A DNA stretch of 64,000 nucleotides from NCBI GenBank assembly GCA_965277415.1, contig CBDICS010000096.1, positions 124,001 to 188,000 of the forward strand. Reading direction: 5' to 3'. Under the pieces are notes generated by a model. The model was not told the DNA's origin. It was given only the letters and a program-made list of their open reading frames with translations, and ran no database searches. Source of the DNA: JAHDHW01 sp965277415. GTDB taxonomy: Bacteria > Bacteroidota > Bacteroidia > Chitinophagales > Saprospiraceae. Positions 36,401 to 44,785 of this stretch are shown here, in pieces. Numbering within the stretch: position 1 is the stretch's first letter; each line of letters begins with the position of its first letter. The position numbers were made by a program, and so were the translations under genes.

Positions 36401-37255
36401 TAAAATATCAGACTGGTCTGCTTCGGATAAATTTACTTCCCAGGACAGATCTTCCATTTTCGCCAGCCATTCCTCAACCGTGCTTACACTGCCCAATAAA
36501 TCTTCCTCTGGATCAGAACACCAACCCACGACTTGATAACTATAAGTACCAGGTGCAGCATTCTCCATTTTATCATGAAATCCTAAGACTCCTTTACAAG
36601 AATCATAAACAGCCGCAAAAGAAGGATCTCCAGCAGACATGATCGTAAGAAAAGGCGCAGCATTTGATCCGACCCAGCTTGCATCAAAATCTTTTGATGC
36701 TCCAATTTGCTCAACTTGGTAGTTATCTACTCCGGGGACTAATGAGGAGTCTCTTGATGTTTGATCTAAAAACATATGATTAGGTCCACCTGTTCCTGAG
36801 GTGCTGCGAATATCATTTTCAATGATAAGCGATTTTATTTGGAGTTTTTCATGCTCATCAAGATGAGAACGAATCAACAGCCAGCGATTTGGAATTTTAG
36901 GAAAAACGGGTGCGCCGTCACTTTCATTTTGGATACCATGCCGATAGGCTTTTGGAAGTGTCCAGTGCAAGTGTACTCCCGGATCATGAAGTAGCTGGGA
37001 ACTGGGTGGGTCGTAAGCTCCCCGCTCTAGGTATTTTCCTAAGCCCTGATAGTCCGAATCATCTAATCTTCTATAACGAGGTTGGGTGCTTTTCCAAAGA
37101 TAGTTTTCGTCAACACTACTGCCAACCAATAATACATCAAGGTGAATAGGGACGAGAAGATGCCCTGTCGAAAGGGTACCTTGACTGCTGACTTTATCTT
37201 TCCATAAATTATTTTGATCTTCATTCATAAGGCTTATTGATTTTTTTGCTTCCAA
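33476..37255 (-). CDS. Giant conserved protein of unknown function (1259 aa)
   Basis: No signal peptide, no membrane helix, acidic. Marked motifs near the N-terminus: LLVPIHLDVLLVG (33-45), GVHLHWTLPKAYRHG (93-107) and PNRWLLIRSHL (122-132). A coiled-coil-like segment follows at about 480-515 (LQAESAILKNRLLELKARK). Later regions are Trp/Pro-rich (TIWAQPWNPIFLEWDVDWYP) and read as a large mixed alpha/beta protein. I recognise the GVHLHW and PNRW signatures from an uncharacterised family found in scattered actinobacteria, proteobacteria and Bacteroidota, always next to homologues of the next two genes. Overlaps the 343-aa gene by 22 bases, indicating translational coupling. No catalytic motif can be assigned. 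Confidence 0.75.
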   Translation of the reverse strand: MEAKKSISLMNEDQNNLWKDKVSSQGTLSTGHLLVPIHLDVLLVGSSVDENYLWKSTQPRYRRLDDSDYQGLGKYLERGAYDPPSSQLLHDPGVHLHWTLPKAYRHGIQNESDGAPVFPKIPNRWLLIRSHLDEHEKLQIKSLIIENDIRSTSGTGGPNHMFLDQTSRDSSLVPGVDNYQVEQIGASKDFDASWVGSNAAPFLTIMSAGDPSFAAVYDSCKGVLGFHDKMENAAPGTYSYQVVGWCSDPEEDLLGSVSTVEEWLAKMEDLSWEVNLSEADQSDILLPKAVLCHAFLHSIKWEGTGTNYENTIPEKINVDIGIGNSADEALAALSIDDVLSGDQHYTDGLLGTLQYKLLADYYSETGLDVLNEQIHKQGFHSSEGGTLWMIEEEEKQNAPDPNSLTDKIPPSPNEYALLRALNMLQEEFDKKTDDLASVQWELYATWFRRRWLYSSDRPDADEILEQTGSTMKEIKDGLKISIANLQAESAILKNRLLELKARKNTIEVSNGDEGSDEESMADYTGLIPNKYQELGIALAPYTQPEYKLSESKKSNFYEANDPTVVFAGIEPSENYTTEGTLLCRLSEQLIFEWNYERTKTPTKVKASKEDLYERIEPNLPQNGNVPSVMYDLYKESLLLDPALTMPVARIAYHNFSQGNPPSDAAVEILAADLATDLNETDITGFLDSDTKPAILPVAHSRTIWAQPWNPIFLEWDVDWYPSFNDLTDADVWKNWLFAQKEENPEYFNNIDFQWQGNPNLGQSLSTFRGRIPLSAHLSGKLQELLHQFPNYTFDEGFLSKFNPISQAFGGFNDQLMMRENSIQLPPLKFNNDEEEFFIDPIIADIDDEYHLSPMPEAKGFFPLRSGHLQIANLRIIDSFSQVFQMENPDLIVAQGMGTQTQNAKTFLELPPRLAQATRLSFKWLAADTQMEGIETDIDPTTSPVCGWLLPNSLDRSLMVFDAQGHACGQLRLIDSLTDESTKVDWEIAPGKMGDSDLEANVSNVSNEQLKEFLKKLIEAEDAYTRLDDLLKHIASVQSRIYGNKTNDQTQLPLPVGKPVALVMADCQLELKGQPAAYQGYDDRETNYLKDLSFTTCFGDARKKSDGLIAYFTENDFDTLYLPFADKKAWQNDYFSTLSPLRLTVDASPSPLTLLVDPSAGLYANCGILPSKFLRLPQQGIDEALDAIQIYFLVTSLLSPKDKLTVPFADIADKQWSWIHPREDSSLSGKTEIPEPGSDSFLTFDKPIEIVEGWLKLHKT

Positions 37256-38265
37256 GTAGGGGATAGTTTGTTTTTTATTGGCTTAGAAATCATTTCCATA
37301 GCGAACTCCGTAGCGGTTACTGTTGTTTCCAATTGGTTCTCCATCCTTTCTATCAGACCACCTTCCCCTGCAATCTTTAATACCCTTCTGTTTTTACTAC
37401 CTGAGCGGAGTGGAACATCAATGATTCCTTCCTTAGCTTCCTCTGCGCTAAATCCGGATAATGCTTTATAAAAAGTGTTGTCCTCATAATCGCCATGCAA
37501 ACCAAAATGGAGGGTCTCTGACGGTTGGGTAAGCAATACTTCGGTGATAAAACCTTCGCATAAACAAAATAAAAGATCAGGAGCCAGTCTGTCCATCCTG
37601 ATTATCTGGAGTTTTCGAATCGTGCTATCGTCATCTTCATATGCATCTTTTCCTGAAGCGACTATCTCCCATCCACGGAATCCTTCAATCAATGGGGAGC
37701 GCAATAAAAATCCGGTAAACCGCCAATTACCTTGTGCATTTGTTGGTGTTGCTTTTTCCGGAATTTCATCTCCTTTTATTTCAATTCCCTTTGCTTGAAG
37801 ACGCTCTATCAATTTTTCTTTGAATTCGGCCGCTTCATAATTTTTTCCCAATTGATCAGTAGTCCGTTTGATTAAAGTCTGAAGGAACACCTCTGACATA
37901 TAATTGCCACTCATTGCTTTTTCCAGAAGCAGACTGATATCTGAACCAGGTTCTGCATTTAAGGCTCCGTTCAATAAACAATTAACCCAATAAGGATCAA
38001 TAAAAAAGAAGCGGAGGACATTTGGTATGTCTTCAATAGCTGTATCTTCCGTTCCATTTCCTTCAGGTGTTTGCACTGGTATTTTAAATTTTGAAACCAG
38101 TTTTTCATCAGGTACCAGGTAAAAAGAAGGGATATCTTTTAGCATAGAAAGATTTCCAAGGAATTCTCTAATTTCTGCGGGGACATCTGGCTGAAATTCC
38201 ATGATGTTGACAGAGGTATCTGCTAAGAGCTCGTTTACTTTATCAAATAAATTGAAGTAGGCCAT
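37234..38265 (-). CDS. Conserved unknown protein (343 aa) of giant cluster
   Basis: No export signal. Signature LRFFFIDPYWVNCLLNGALN (84-103), which I associate with an uncharacterised family that travels with the 466- and 1259-aa families. A later segment reads LQIIRMDRLAPDLLFCLCEG and FGLHGDYEDN. Its ATG overlaps the stop of the 466-aa gene by one base and its 3' end overlaps the 1259-aa gene by 22 bases, so the three are translationally coupled and probably made in fixed ratio. Function unknown. Confidence 0.75.
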   Translation of the reverse strand: MAYFNLFDKVNELLADTSVNIMEFQPDVPAEIREFLGNLSMLKDIPSFYLVPDEKLVSKFKIPVQTPEGNGTEDTAIEDIPNVLRFFFIDPYWVNCLLNGALNAEPGSDISLLLEKAMSGNYMSEVFLQTLIKRTTDQLGKNYEAAEFKEKLIERLQAKGIEIKGDEIPEKATPTNAQGNWRFTGFLLRSPLIEGFRGWEIVASGKDAYEDDDSTIRKLQIIRMDRLAPDLLFCLCEGFITEVLLTQPSETLHFGLHGDYEDNTFYKALSGFSAEEAKEGIIDVPLRSGSKNRRVLKIAGEGGLIERMENQLETTVTATEFAMEMISKPIKNKLSPTWKQKNQ

Positions 38266-39665
38266 TATTGGTTATTTTGATTAGCTTCGTGTTTTATCCA
38301 GTTTTCTATAATCAGGTTTTTCAGTAAGTCATCTTTTTCAACCAAGTCCAGTAAATTTGAAAAATCATTATCTGGGTTTCCATCATCATCAGGGTCATCT
38401 GTAAAATTTATAACATCCTGATATTCTTCTTTAAGGAGATTTTGAGCCCAATCCAGAATGAAGTCCCGTTCAAATTGACTATTCCATAATTTGAGGGCTT
38501 TTGAAAAAGTTTTATTTTTTAAAGCCATCAGCCTGCCTAACTGCCATGCGGAGGAATAAGAGACATCGAATAGACCTGTTTCCTGATTATACCTTAAGGC
38601 AGCATCTGCTGAATCAAACCTTAAGTTACCAGGTTTCGATTGATTGACAGGAACAAGTGGGCCTCTATACCAGGAAACCGTTTTTGAACCTTGTCTCATT
38701 TTATGATTCAGCGGGACATAGCCAAATTCCAAGGCAGTTTTCACTGGACCACTTAAGGACAATGTCGGGTCAGGTTTGACCTTGTATAAATCGGCCCCTT
38801 CATTTAAATCTTCAACCAGCTTGTCAAAGTCAAGCCCCTTTGCAGTGAAAGACCAATTCGCAAGAACGGACAGCCGTAGTTTTTTATGATTGCCAAAACT
38901 AGCACCTTCCCCAATCTTATCCTGATAGCCTTCTAGTGAGACGAGGAAGACAGTATTTCTTTTTCCTTTTGTAGGTAACCGATTGCAAATGACTACAGAG
39001 AACCAACCCGATGCATTAATTCCAGCCATTTCTTTGTCTCCGGTGTCCACCTGACGGGCATGTGCCAGATATTGGAGGTCTTCTTTATAAGGTGTAATCT
39101 CTTGAAATAAACCTACAGGCAGATCGAGCACTTTAAATCCTGAATTTTTATCTGAAGGTGACGCATTATATTGCTCCTTTAACCAAGGATCCAGGTCTGC
39201 TTCCTGTACTGGTGGAAAGAAAACAGAAGGATCTTCCGGAGTCAAAGCGTTTTTGAGCATAAGACTTTCCACTTCCAACTCATACTCTTTGATCTCGTCT
39301 TCGTCTAACATTAATAAAGCTAGCCATGGACGGATATTATTTTCATCTAGTGGCTGCCCATCTATGGTTCGTTCCCAGGGTAAAGTTTTTCGACTGAATA
39401 CGATATGCGGTAAAGTATAAAAATAACTTCCTTCAGAATTTGATGGTGGGTATTTATTATAAATAATAGAATTATCTAAGTCAAACCGAGGAGCAGAAAC
39501 ATGAAACTTACTACTCTTTTGATAAGCTGCTGCATTCCCCTCCTTATCAACATTTGTCAGATTCTGCTCAATCGTGACCCTATAGTCGCCTGCGGCTAAG
39601 GGAGGAAGAGCAGCTTTGAGAAATTTGATTTGCCCGGGTTCTATTTGATTGTTTATATTGGCCAT
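38265..39665 (-). CDS. Conserved unknown protein (466 aa) of giant cluster
   Basis: No export signal. N-terminus with an Ig-like start (FLKAALPPLAAGDYRVTIEQ), then FHVSAPRFDLDNSII and LPHIVFSRKTLPWERTIDG (54-101). The combination 'APRF-L...YPP...LPH-V-RRTLPWER' is the signature of an uncharacterised family seen with the 343- and 1259-aa families. C-terminal half helical (LGRLMALKNKTFSKALKLWN). Coupled to the 343-aa gene by a one-base overlap and 42 bases after the DUF6603-like gene. No enzymatic motif seen. Confidence 0.75.
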   Translation of the reverse strand: MANINNQIEPGQIKFLKAALPPLAAGDYRVTIEQNLTNVDKEGNAAAYQKSSKFHVSAPRFDLDNSIIYNKYPPSNSEGSYFYTLPHIVFSRKTLPWERTIDGQPLDENNIRPWLALLMLDEDEIKEYELEVESLMLKNALTPEDPSVFFPPVQEADLDPWLKEQYNASPSDKNSGFKVLDLPVGLFQEITPYKEDLQYLAHARQVDTGDKEMAGINASGWFSVVICNRLPTKGKRNTVFLVSLEGYQDKIGEGASFGNHKKLRLSVLANWSFTAKGLDFDKLVEDLNEGADLYKVKPDPTLSLSGPVKTALEFGYVPLNHKMRQGSKTVSWYRGPLVPVNQSKPGNLRFDSADAALRYNQETGLFDVSYSSAWQLGRLMALKNKTFSKALKLWNSQFERDFILDWAQNLLKEEYQDVINFTDDPDDDGNPDNDFSNLLDLVEKDDLLKNLIIENWIKHEANQNNQ

Positions 39666-39707
39666 ATGACTTTGTCTTTTTTTTATTACAGTAATTTTTA
39701 ACTAGTA

Positions 39708-42683
39708 TTAACTGGGAATATTTTTTCCAGGTTTTGTTAAACTAGGTGCTTCAGAAAGAACAGAATGGTCTTCGTCCCAGGTAATTACATCCAGGTCAGC
39801 GGCAGCATAAATACTAAATCCAATACTTAGAAGATCAGTAGCAATGTTTTCTCTTTCGGATATTACCTGTAGTGTGTTGATCGTGTCGTGAACCGTTTTT
39901 AAGGCGGTGCTTTCTTCATAAGATGTTGAAGGTAAATAAGGTGGATATTTTAATGCTGGATTACTTCCCGAATCTGAATATCCTAGATTATCAATATCTT
40001 CTACTCTCGGAGGTGGCATCTCTGGAGGATCGGCTGGAAATAATTGTAAGCCGGTCATTACCTTTTTAACTACCTTTGATTCCGGTGGTACATTTGAACT
40101 TGGAAACATTCCTTCTTTTCCCCATAAAGCATCTGCTACCCCTTTTGCTGTTCCTGCATGTAGCATTTCCTGAACGACCCATTCATTAGAAGTTGTTTTC
40201 TTATCCACCCAAGTTCTGGTCTGACTATCAAATTCAGAGGACGAAATATTCGTCGAACGAATTCCTAAATCCGTGTTTCGATCTGCATAAGTGTCATAAA
40301 TGTTGTTGCCAGATGTTTGTAATAAAGTAGAGGGAGATAACTCTGAATGCTCGTTATCCTCGGTCTTCGTTTCCATTTTCTTAGATGGAATAAATGAATC
40401 TACTACAAGGACCAGATCATAAGGATTCACTATTATGATTTCTTCTTCGGTAGCTTTGTCTTTATAAGCTATTATTACACCTTGAGCGACCCTGACATCT
40501 AGTGGATCTGCTTGAGGAGTACCTTGCTTGTCATGGGGTAAAAACGCTTTTTCAAAATCAGCCCACTTTAAAGCTTTTGGTTTTTCTTTAGCCGTTTTTC
40601 CAAAAGGAATGGTGAAAGAAAAGATAGACCAGTCTACATATACTTCCCCTGCAAATGGAGGCCCCCAAATACGGAGCTTGGCGCCCATTTCAAGTTTGAA
40701 ATTGACATACACAAACAAAATCTTAATCCTAGCTTCAATGCCTACTCTAATCCCTGCTTCCAATTCGTAATGGAAAGGTTGCCATTGAACGATCATATCT
40801 GCCCAAACAATAAGGTAGGCTCGAAGAAATGAAATTTTATACTCAACTTCCCATCGCCCACCGGCCATCATATACGATGGTGTCAATGCGAAATACATTT
40901 CTCCCTTGATAGTCACATTTGGATAAACAGGCCATGTAAGAGACAAGCGATCTACATCCGGATAATGGGCAGGTTTTTTAAAAGCTGGATGATATCCTCC
41001 AAGGCTCAACACAAAGTCACCTTCATGCTCACCGGAAACCCAAGTGTAAAAAGCAAAGCCGCCACGAAGCTTAGAATCTTTGGAAAAAATATAAGAATTA
41101 GGAGTTATTTGAGCTTCAACAGCAATGACATCACTGTCGGGGCCAAAGCTAGCTTTTACTGCCAATTCTATATATGCTAAGGTTTTTCCTTCGCCCGGCC
41201 AATTCAGAATAGAAAGCCCAAGGATATCAAAAGCCACTTTGGTTCCAAATCGAACAACCAGCAGTATAAAAGATTCGATAATTTTAAAGGAGGTAAACTT
41301 AACGCCTACTGCCAACCAAAAATCATCGGGTGACATAGGAACCGCATCTTTGGCGATCAGATCAGCCAGGATATCATTCAAGCCTACATCCGGGTCTGGA
41401 TTTAAGGCCATTTTTACTAATGGGAAATCCCGAACTTCATCAATAGCAGGTATTCTAACTGTCCGATTGTAACCAAAGCCAGCAGCTAGTCCGGTGACAT
41501 GGAAAAATGCCGGACCTCCGATCGGTCCATCATACATAGCGTAGATAAAGAAGGATACTTCTTTCGTTACTTCATCCTCTCCATAGGAACCTATGCCGGA
41601 GATGGTAAAGTCTGCCGTTTTGATTAGAGCAGAACCATAAAATTCCAAGTCTTTATCAGGCATCCGCAAAAACATACCACTGACTTCTATCGCTCCGGCG
41701 TCGTAAGCAAGCCCAAGGCCATTGAGTTGGAATCCTGGCCAGTGGATATCTCTCTGAAGGAGTTTATTGAGGTTAAAGCTCATCCCCAAGCCTTCCAGAC
41801 TGATGGTCATAGCTGCCATCTTTACGCTTCCGCTAATCAGTAAAGTTACTTCGCCATTTTTATAGGAAAATCCAATGCGACTGATTGAAATCGGGCCAAT
41901 ATTTTTTCCAAGTTTAAACCACATGGCGCCATCATCTAATTGAGTATCGTCATCAATACTGACACTCTTTTCACTAGTGCCGCCTCCCGATGAAGGGGCT
42001 GATGAATCTGCAAGAGGAAGTAGTAATGGAAAAGGGGTTTCTTCAAAAGGCAGGTGCATTTTGGAAAAGATGCTAAAGTTGTTTTGCTCCAGCGTATATG
42101 TTTTATCTGACAAAACCATCTTGCGTTCTAGGTAATCATCCTCGTAAGCGGTATTAACAACTTCGGTAATAAGCGTCGGAATATTATAATCCCCTGTTTT
42201 CGAAGCATAGATAAAACCGGTGTCGGTAATTTCGATATCTTCGAGTTGCGGTCCTACCATAGGTAAGCCACCAAGGTTGCCAAGGTCGCTTAGAATTCCA
42301 AAAGCAAAGCGACTTTCTTCGGCAGTAATTTCATTTTTTGGTCGGTATTGAAAAATGAAACGAACCTCTTTTGAAGCGAAGGTGGTTAAAGCTAAAAAAT
42401 TGATTTCCTTTATTGCACCATCATAAGAAGCATAAATATCTTTGAGAGTGATATCTGGGATCAATTCCATAGGAATAGAAACGGAGGCTTCTGGAATCCT
42501 GTTTAGTAAGTCAATAATCAAATCCGAAACCTTGATATTCAGGCTTTGACTTTTTCCGTAAAATTGAAGACTGCTGTATTGATTTTGCTCACTGCCATCT
42601 GGTGGAATTTCTGCACTCAAAAATACTTTCTTCCCACCGATAGTGAAACCAATATGTAAATCTGTGTACATTCCTGAAGCCAT
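39708..42683 (-). CDS. DUF6603-like giant beta-rich protein (991 aa)
   Basis: Starts MASGMYTDLHIGFTIGGKKV; no signal peptide. Residues about 250-700 alternate beta strands with amphipathic phrases such as ISLEGLGMSFNLNKLLQ, WPGFQLNGLGLAYDAGAIEV, LEFYGSALIKTADFTISGIG and FHVTGLAAGFGYNRTVR; this style, long sheets of alternating Gly and hydrophobics, is that of DUF6603 proteins. A Trp/Tyr-rich segment follows (YKISFLRAYLIVWADMIVQW). The last 250 residues are low-complexity and probably a linker or tail. The fold looks like an elongated beta-structure or barrel but without export signal, which is odd. Family call is recollection. Confidence 0.7.
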   Translation of the reverse strand: MASGMYTDLHIGFTIGGKKVFLSAEIPPDGSEQNQYSSLQFYGKSQSLNIKVSDLIIDLLNRIPEASVSIPMELIPDITLKDIYASYDGAIKEINFLALTTFASKEVRFIFQYRPKNEITAEESRFAFGILSDLGNLGGLPMVGPQLEDIEITDTGFIYASKTGDYNIPTLITEVVNTAYEDDYLERKMVLSDKTYTLEQNNFSIFSKMHLPFEETPFPLLLPLADSSAPSSGGGTSEKSVSIDDDTQLDDGAMWFKLGKNIGPISISRIGFSYKNGEVTLLISGSVKMAAMTISLEGLGMSFNLNKLLQRDIHWPGFQLNGLGLAYDAGAIEVSGMFLRMPDKDLEFYGSALIKTADFTISGIGSYGEDEVTKEVSFFIYAMYDGPIGGPAFFHVTGLAAGFGYNRTVRIPAIDEVRDFPLVKMALNPDPDVGLNDILADLIAKDAVPMSPDDFWLAVGVKFTSFKIIESFILLVVRFGTKVAFDILGLSILNWPGEGKTLAYIELAVKASFGPDSDVIAVEAQITPNSYIFSKDSKLRGGFAFYTWVSGEHEGDFVLSLGGYHPAFKKPAHYPDVDRLSLTWPVYPNVTIKGEMYFALTPSYMMAGGRWEVEYKISFLRAYLIVWADMIVQWQPFHYELEAGIRVGIEARIKILFVYVNFKLEMGAKLRIWGPPFAGEVYVDWSIFSFTIPFGKTAKEKPKALKWADFEKAFLPHDKQGTPQADPLDVRVAQGVIIAYKDKATEEEIIIVNPYDLVLVVDSFIPSKKMETKTEDNEHSELSPSTLLQTSGNNIYDTYADRNTDLGIRSTNISSSEFDSQTRTWVDKKTTSNEWVVQEMLHAGTAKGVADALWGKEGMFPSSNVPPESKVVKKVMTGLQLFPADPPEMPPPRVEDIDNLGYSDSGSNPALKYPPYLPSTSYEESTALKTVHDTINTLQVISERENIATDLLSIGFSIYAAADLDVITWDEDHSVLSEAPSLTKPGKNIPS

Positions 42684-42709
42684 ATCTTTCCTTTCTATTA
42701 AAAGTGTGA

Positions 42710-43336
42710 TTAAATAGTTGTAGGATTTGAAATAATAATTTCATCTACAATAGATAGAATAAAAGCATCATCCTTCTCCTCGTATGATGTTCTCTCTTCA
42801 ATACAGGAAATAAGGTCGTTTTGAAAAACAGCAGAAGGGTCTGTTTTTAAGCTGAAAGACCGGATTCCCATGCCTAAGTAGTCGATATCAAATAACTCTG
42901 GTTCCTCATCTGGAGAAGCAAGCATTTCTTCAAAACTGAAAACAAGATCTCCCAAGAAATTGAGGGAAAATGAGGAGATATGAATATCTGCCGCAGGTTC
43001 AATATCAGATATACTTATAGGAGTACCGGCCCAATTGCCTAGTTTTGTCAAGCTGCTTAAAACCCGGACCGGTTTTGCTGTAATTTCTATCTCTCTTTTT
43101 GCAGCCTCATTCATGAAACAGGCCCATTCCTCAGCGGTTAGGCTGTCAATTTTTGCCTGAGTTGAATCATCTATATGCCCAACTATTATCGAATAATTTA
43201 CTTCTGCCATTTGAAAAGAGATGTTTTCTGCTCTGGCTTTTTCCTTTACAGACTCGCAACCTTCCTCTTCTAGATGGCCGCTAAACAATCGAATCGATTG
43301 ATCTTCCTCAATATTTATGTCAATAAATAATCGCAT
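42710..43336 (-). CDS. Unknown 208-aa acidic protein
   Basis: Starts MRLFIDINIEEDQSIRLFSG; no export signal; strongly acidic. Near the C-terminus DIDYLGMGIRSFSLKTD resembles VDSLGIGVRYEKDLT in the 223-aa protein encoded upstream, and both are preceded by a beta segment with 'F-FN/F-FEE'. I infer that the two are distant paralogues or share a docking domain. Sits 26 bases before the DUF6603-like gene. Function unknown. Confidence 0.65.
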   Translation of the reverse strand: MRLFIDINIEEDQSIRLFSGHLEEEGCESVKEKARAENISFQMAEVNYSIIVGHIDDSTQAKIDSLTAEEWACFMNEAAKREIEITAKPVRVLSSLTKLGNWAGTPISISDIEPAADIHISSFSLNFLGDLVFSFEEMLASPDEEPELFDIDYLGMGIRSFSLKTDPSAVFQNDLISCIEERTSYEEKDDAFILSIVDEIIISNPTTI

Positions 43337-43394
43337 AGGGGTTTATAAATCTGTAGGTTAAGCGGAAAAATTTCCAGGTTTTTCAAAAGGTTTC

Positions 43395-44066
43395 TTATGC
43401 CCCTGTAGTCGTTAAATCTTTTTCATATCGTACACCTATACCAAGGCTATCTACTGAAAAGATATCGGTAACTGCTGTCGGAATTCCTATGGCATCATAA
43501 AATGTTTTATCAAAATTAACCTGAACATTGAAGGTGAACATCCCTTTGGTGTTTAGGGAAATATTCCAAAGGTTGACGGTTATGATGTCATATTTTGAAG
43601 CATCTTCGCCAGTAATATTTGTAAACACAGTTGGTAGTCCACCTACTGCGCCCAGTGTATCTGCCAACCAATTATTTACACTACTCAAACGGACGGTGAT
43701 AACTTGATCATCATTCATTTTAAAACTTAGTCCATTATCAACCATTTCTAAACCGAATACAGCAGCAGCAAGACCATCACTTAATGCGGTCGTAAATTCA
43801 GCGCTGGTTATGGTTTCGCCAACTGTGTCATCTATAGCTTTGTTCCCTATGTCAATTGCTGCTGTTTTTAAGGTCTGACCCAGTATTGCAAATTGTTTAT
43901 TTACTTCTTCTTCAACTTTGGCTTTTGTAAAGGTTAAGCCTGCAGAGATACCCGTAGCAAGTGCCGTTTCAATATCCTCAAGACTGGGGATTGAATCTGT
44001 TTTCAGCATAATAGAATGCCCGCCAATTCGGACTGCTGTGGATAAATAAGTAATTGTTGCTGACAT
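43395..44066 (-). CDS. Unknown 223-aa protein, first gene of the run
   Basis: Starts MSATITYLSTAVRIGGHSIM; no signal peptide. A helical middle (about 30-95) is followed by beta-rich sequence (FKMNDDQVITVRLSSVNNWL, GMFTFNVQVNFDKTFYD) and the motif DSLGIGVRYEKD near the end, shared with the 208-aa neighbour. As the promoter-proximal gene of a 20-kb same-strand run it may be the most abundant product, for instance a repeating subunit; this is inference. No family recognised. Confidence 0.65.
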   Translation of the reverse strand: MSATITYLSTAVRIGGHSIMLKTDSIPSLEDIETALATGISAGLTFTKAKVEEEVNKQFAILGQTLKTAAIDIGNKAIDDTVGETITSAEFTTALSDGLAAAVFGLEMVDNGLSFKMNDDQVITVRLSSVNNWLADTLGAVGGLPTVFTNITGEDASKYDIITVNLWNISLNTKGMFTFNVQVNFDKTFYDAIGIPTAVTDIFSVDSLGIGVRYEKDLTTTGA

Positions 44067-44785
44067 AATATTTTGAGGTTTTAAGGCATTGAAAAAATCT
44101 TTTTAATCCTGCCTGGTTATTAAATTATTGAATAAATTTATTGTAGTAATATCTTTGTCTCTGGTACGCTTTAGGGAGTTAATAGTATCCTGTTTAGGCG
44201 ATGTTCCTTAATATTGTTCGCAGGTAAAGACCCAGGCCAGTTGACGACATTGTTATCGCTTAGCAAGGTGTTTGTTCAATTGTTGAACAACTACGATCAA
44301 TATATTAAGGGATAATCTCAATTTCCAGAGATAGGAAAAGAAGCCTTAGCCCTAAAGCCTTACAATAGCTAAGGCTATTCCAATCGAAAAGAGCCTTGAT
44401 TGGTCATAAAATCCTGTCTTTTCGCCTAAGCGAACAAAATTTAAACAGGCCCTAAGAGATTAAGGACTATATGAAATGAAGTTTATAGGCATGATTTTTT
44501 TTTAAGGGGTTATTAATTATACCGCAATTTAGGTTGATACTAAATATTAGATAAGGGTAGAATTACCCAAAATGAAATTCAGGTAATTTAGCGGGGAGGA
44601 GCAGGTAAATCTACCTGTTTGGGTAAGCAACTATTATCAGAGTTTGAATTGGGTTTCTGAAATTGCTGCTGAATATTGATAAGTGTTTCAGTTATTAAAA
44701 ACCGAAAGAGCCGAGCAATCTTCAATCCTTTGTTGAAGAATATTGAATATATTCAACCTCTGTTTAAAAATAGCAAGGCCTTTTT
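44067..44785. promoter_or_regulatory. Long upstream region with multiple dyads
   Basis: 719 bases without a gene, upstream of the 20-kb run. It contains TTGTTCAATTGTTGAACAA (44272-44290, 8-bp arms), AGCCTTAGC/GCTAAGGCT (44342-44350 and 44368-44376), GGGTAGAATTACCC (44555-44568) and CAGGTAAATCTACCTG (44602-44617). The last two share GGTA-N4-TACC and are 48 bp centre to centre; single GGTA half-sites lie at 44582 and 44622. The AGCCTTAGC stem may instead end transcription from the 149-aa gene. No -7 consensus was found on the minus strand, so the promoter itself is unlocated. Confidence 0.5.

Noticed and set aside
41125..41472. 115-codon plus-strand frame inside the DUF6603-like gene
   Set aside because: Antisense shadow with low-complexity composition and no promoter or conserved motif.
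23796..44066. Prophage or contractile injection system
   Set aside because: Fibre-like proteins suggest it, but there is no capsid, terminase, portal, sheath, tube, baseplate, AAA or lysis gene, and the fibres carry Sec signal peptides.
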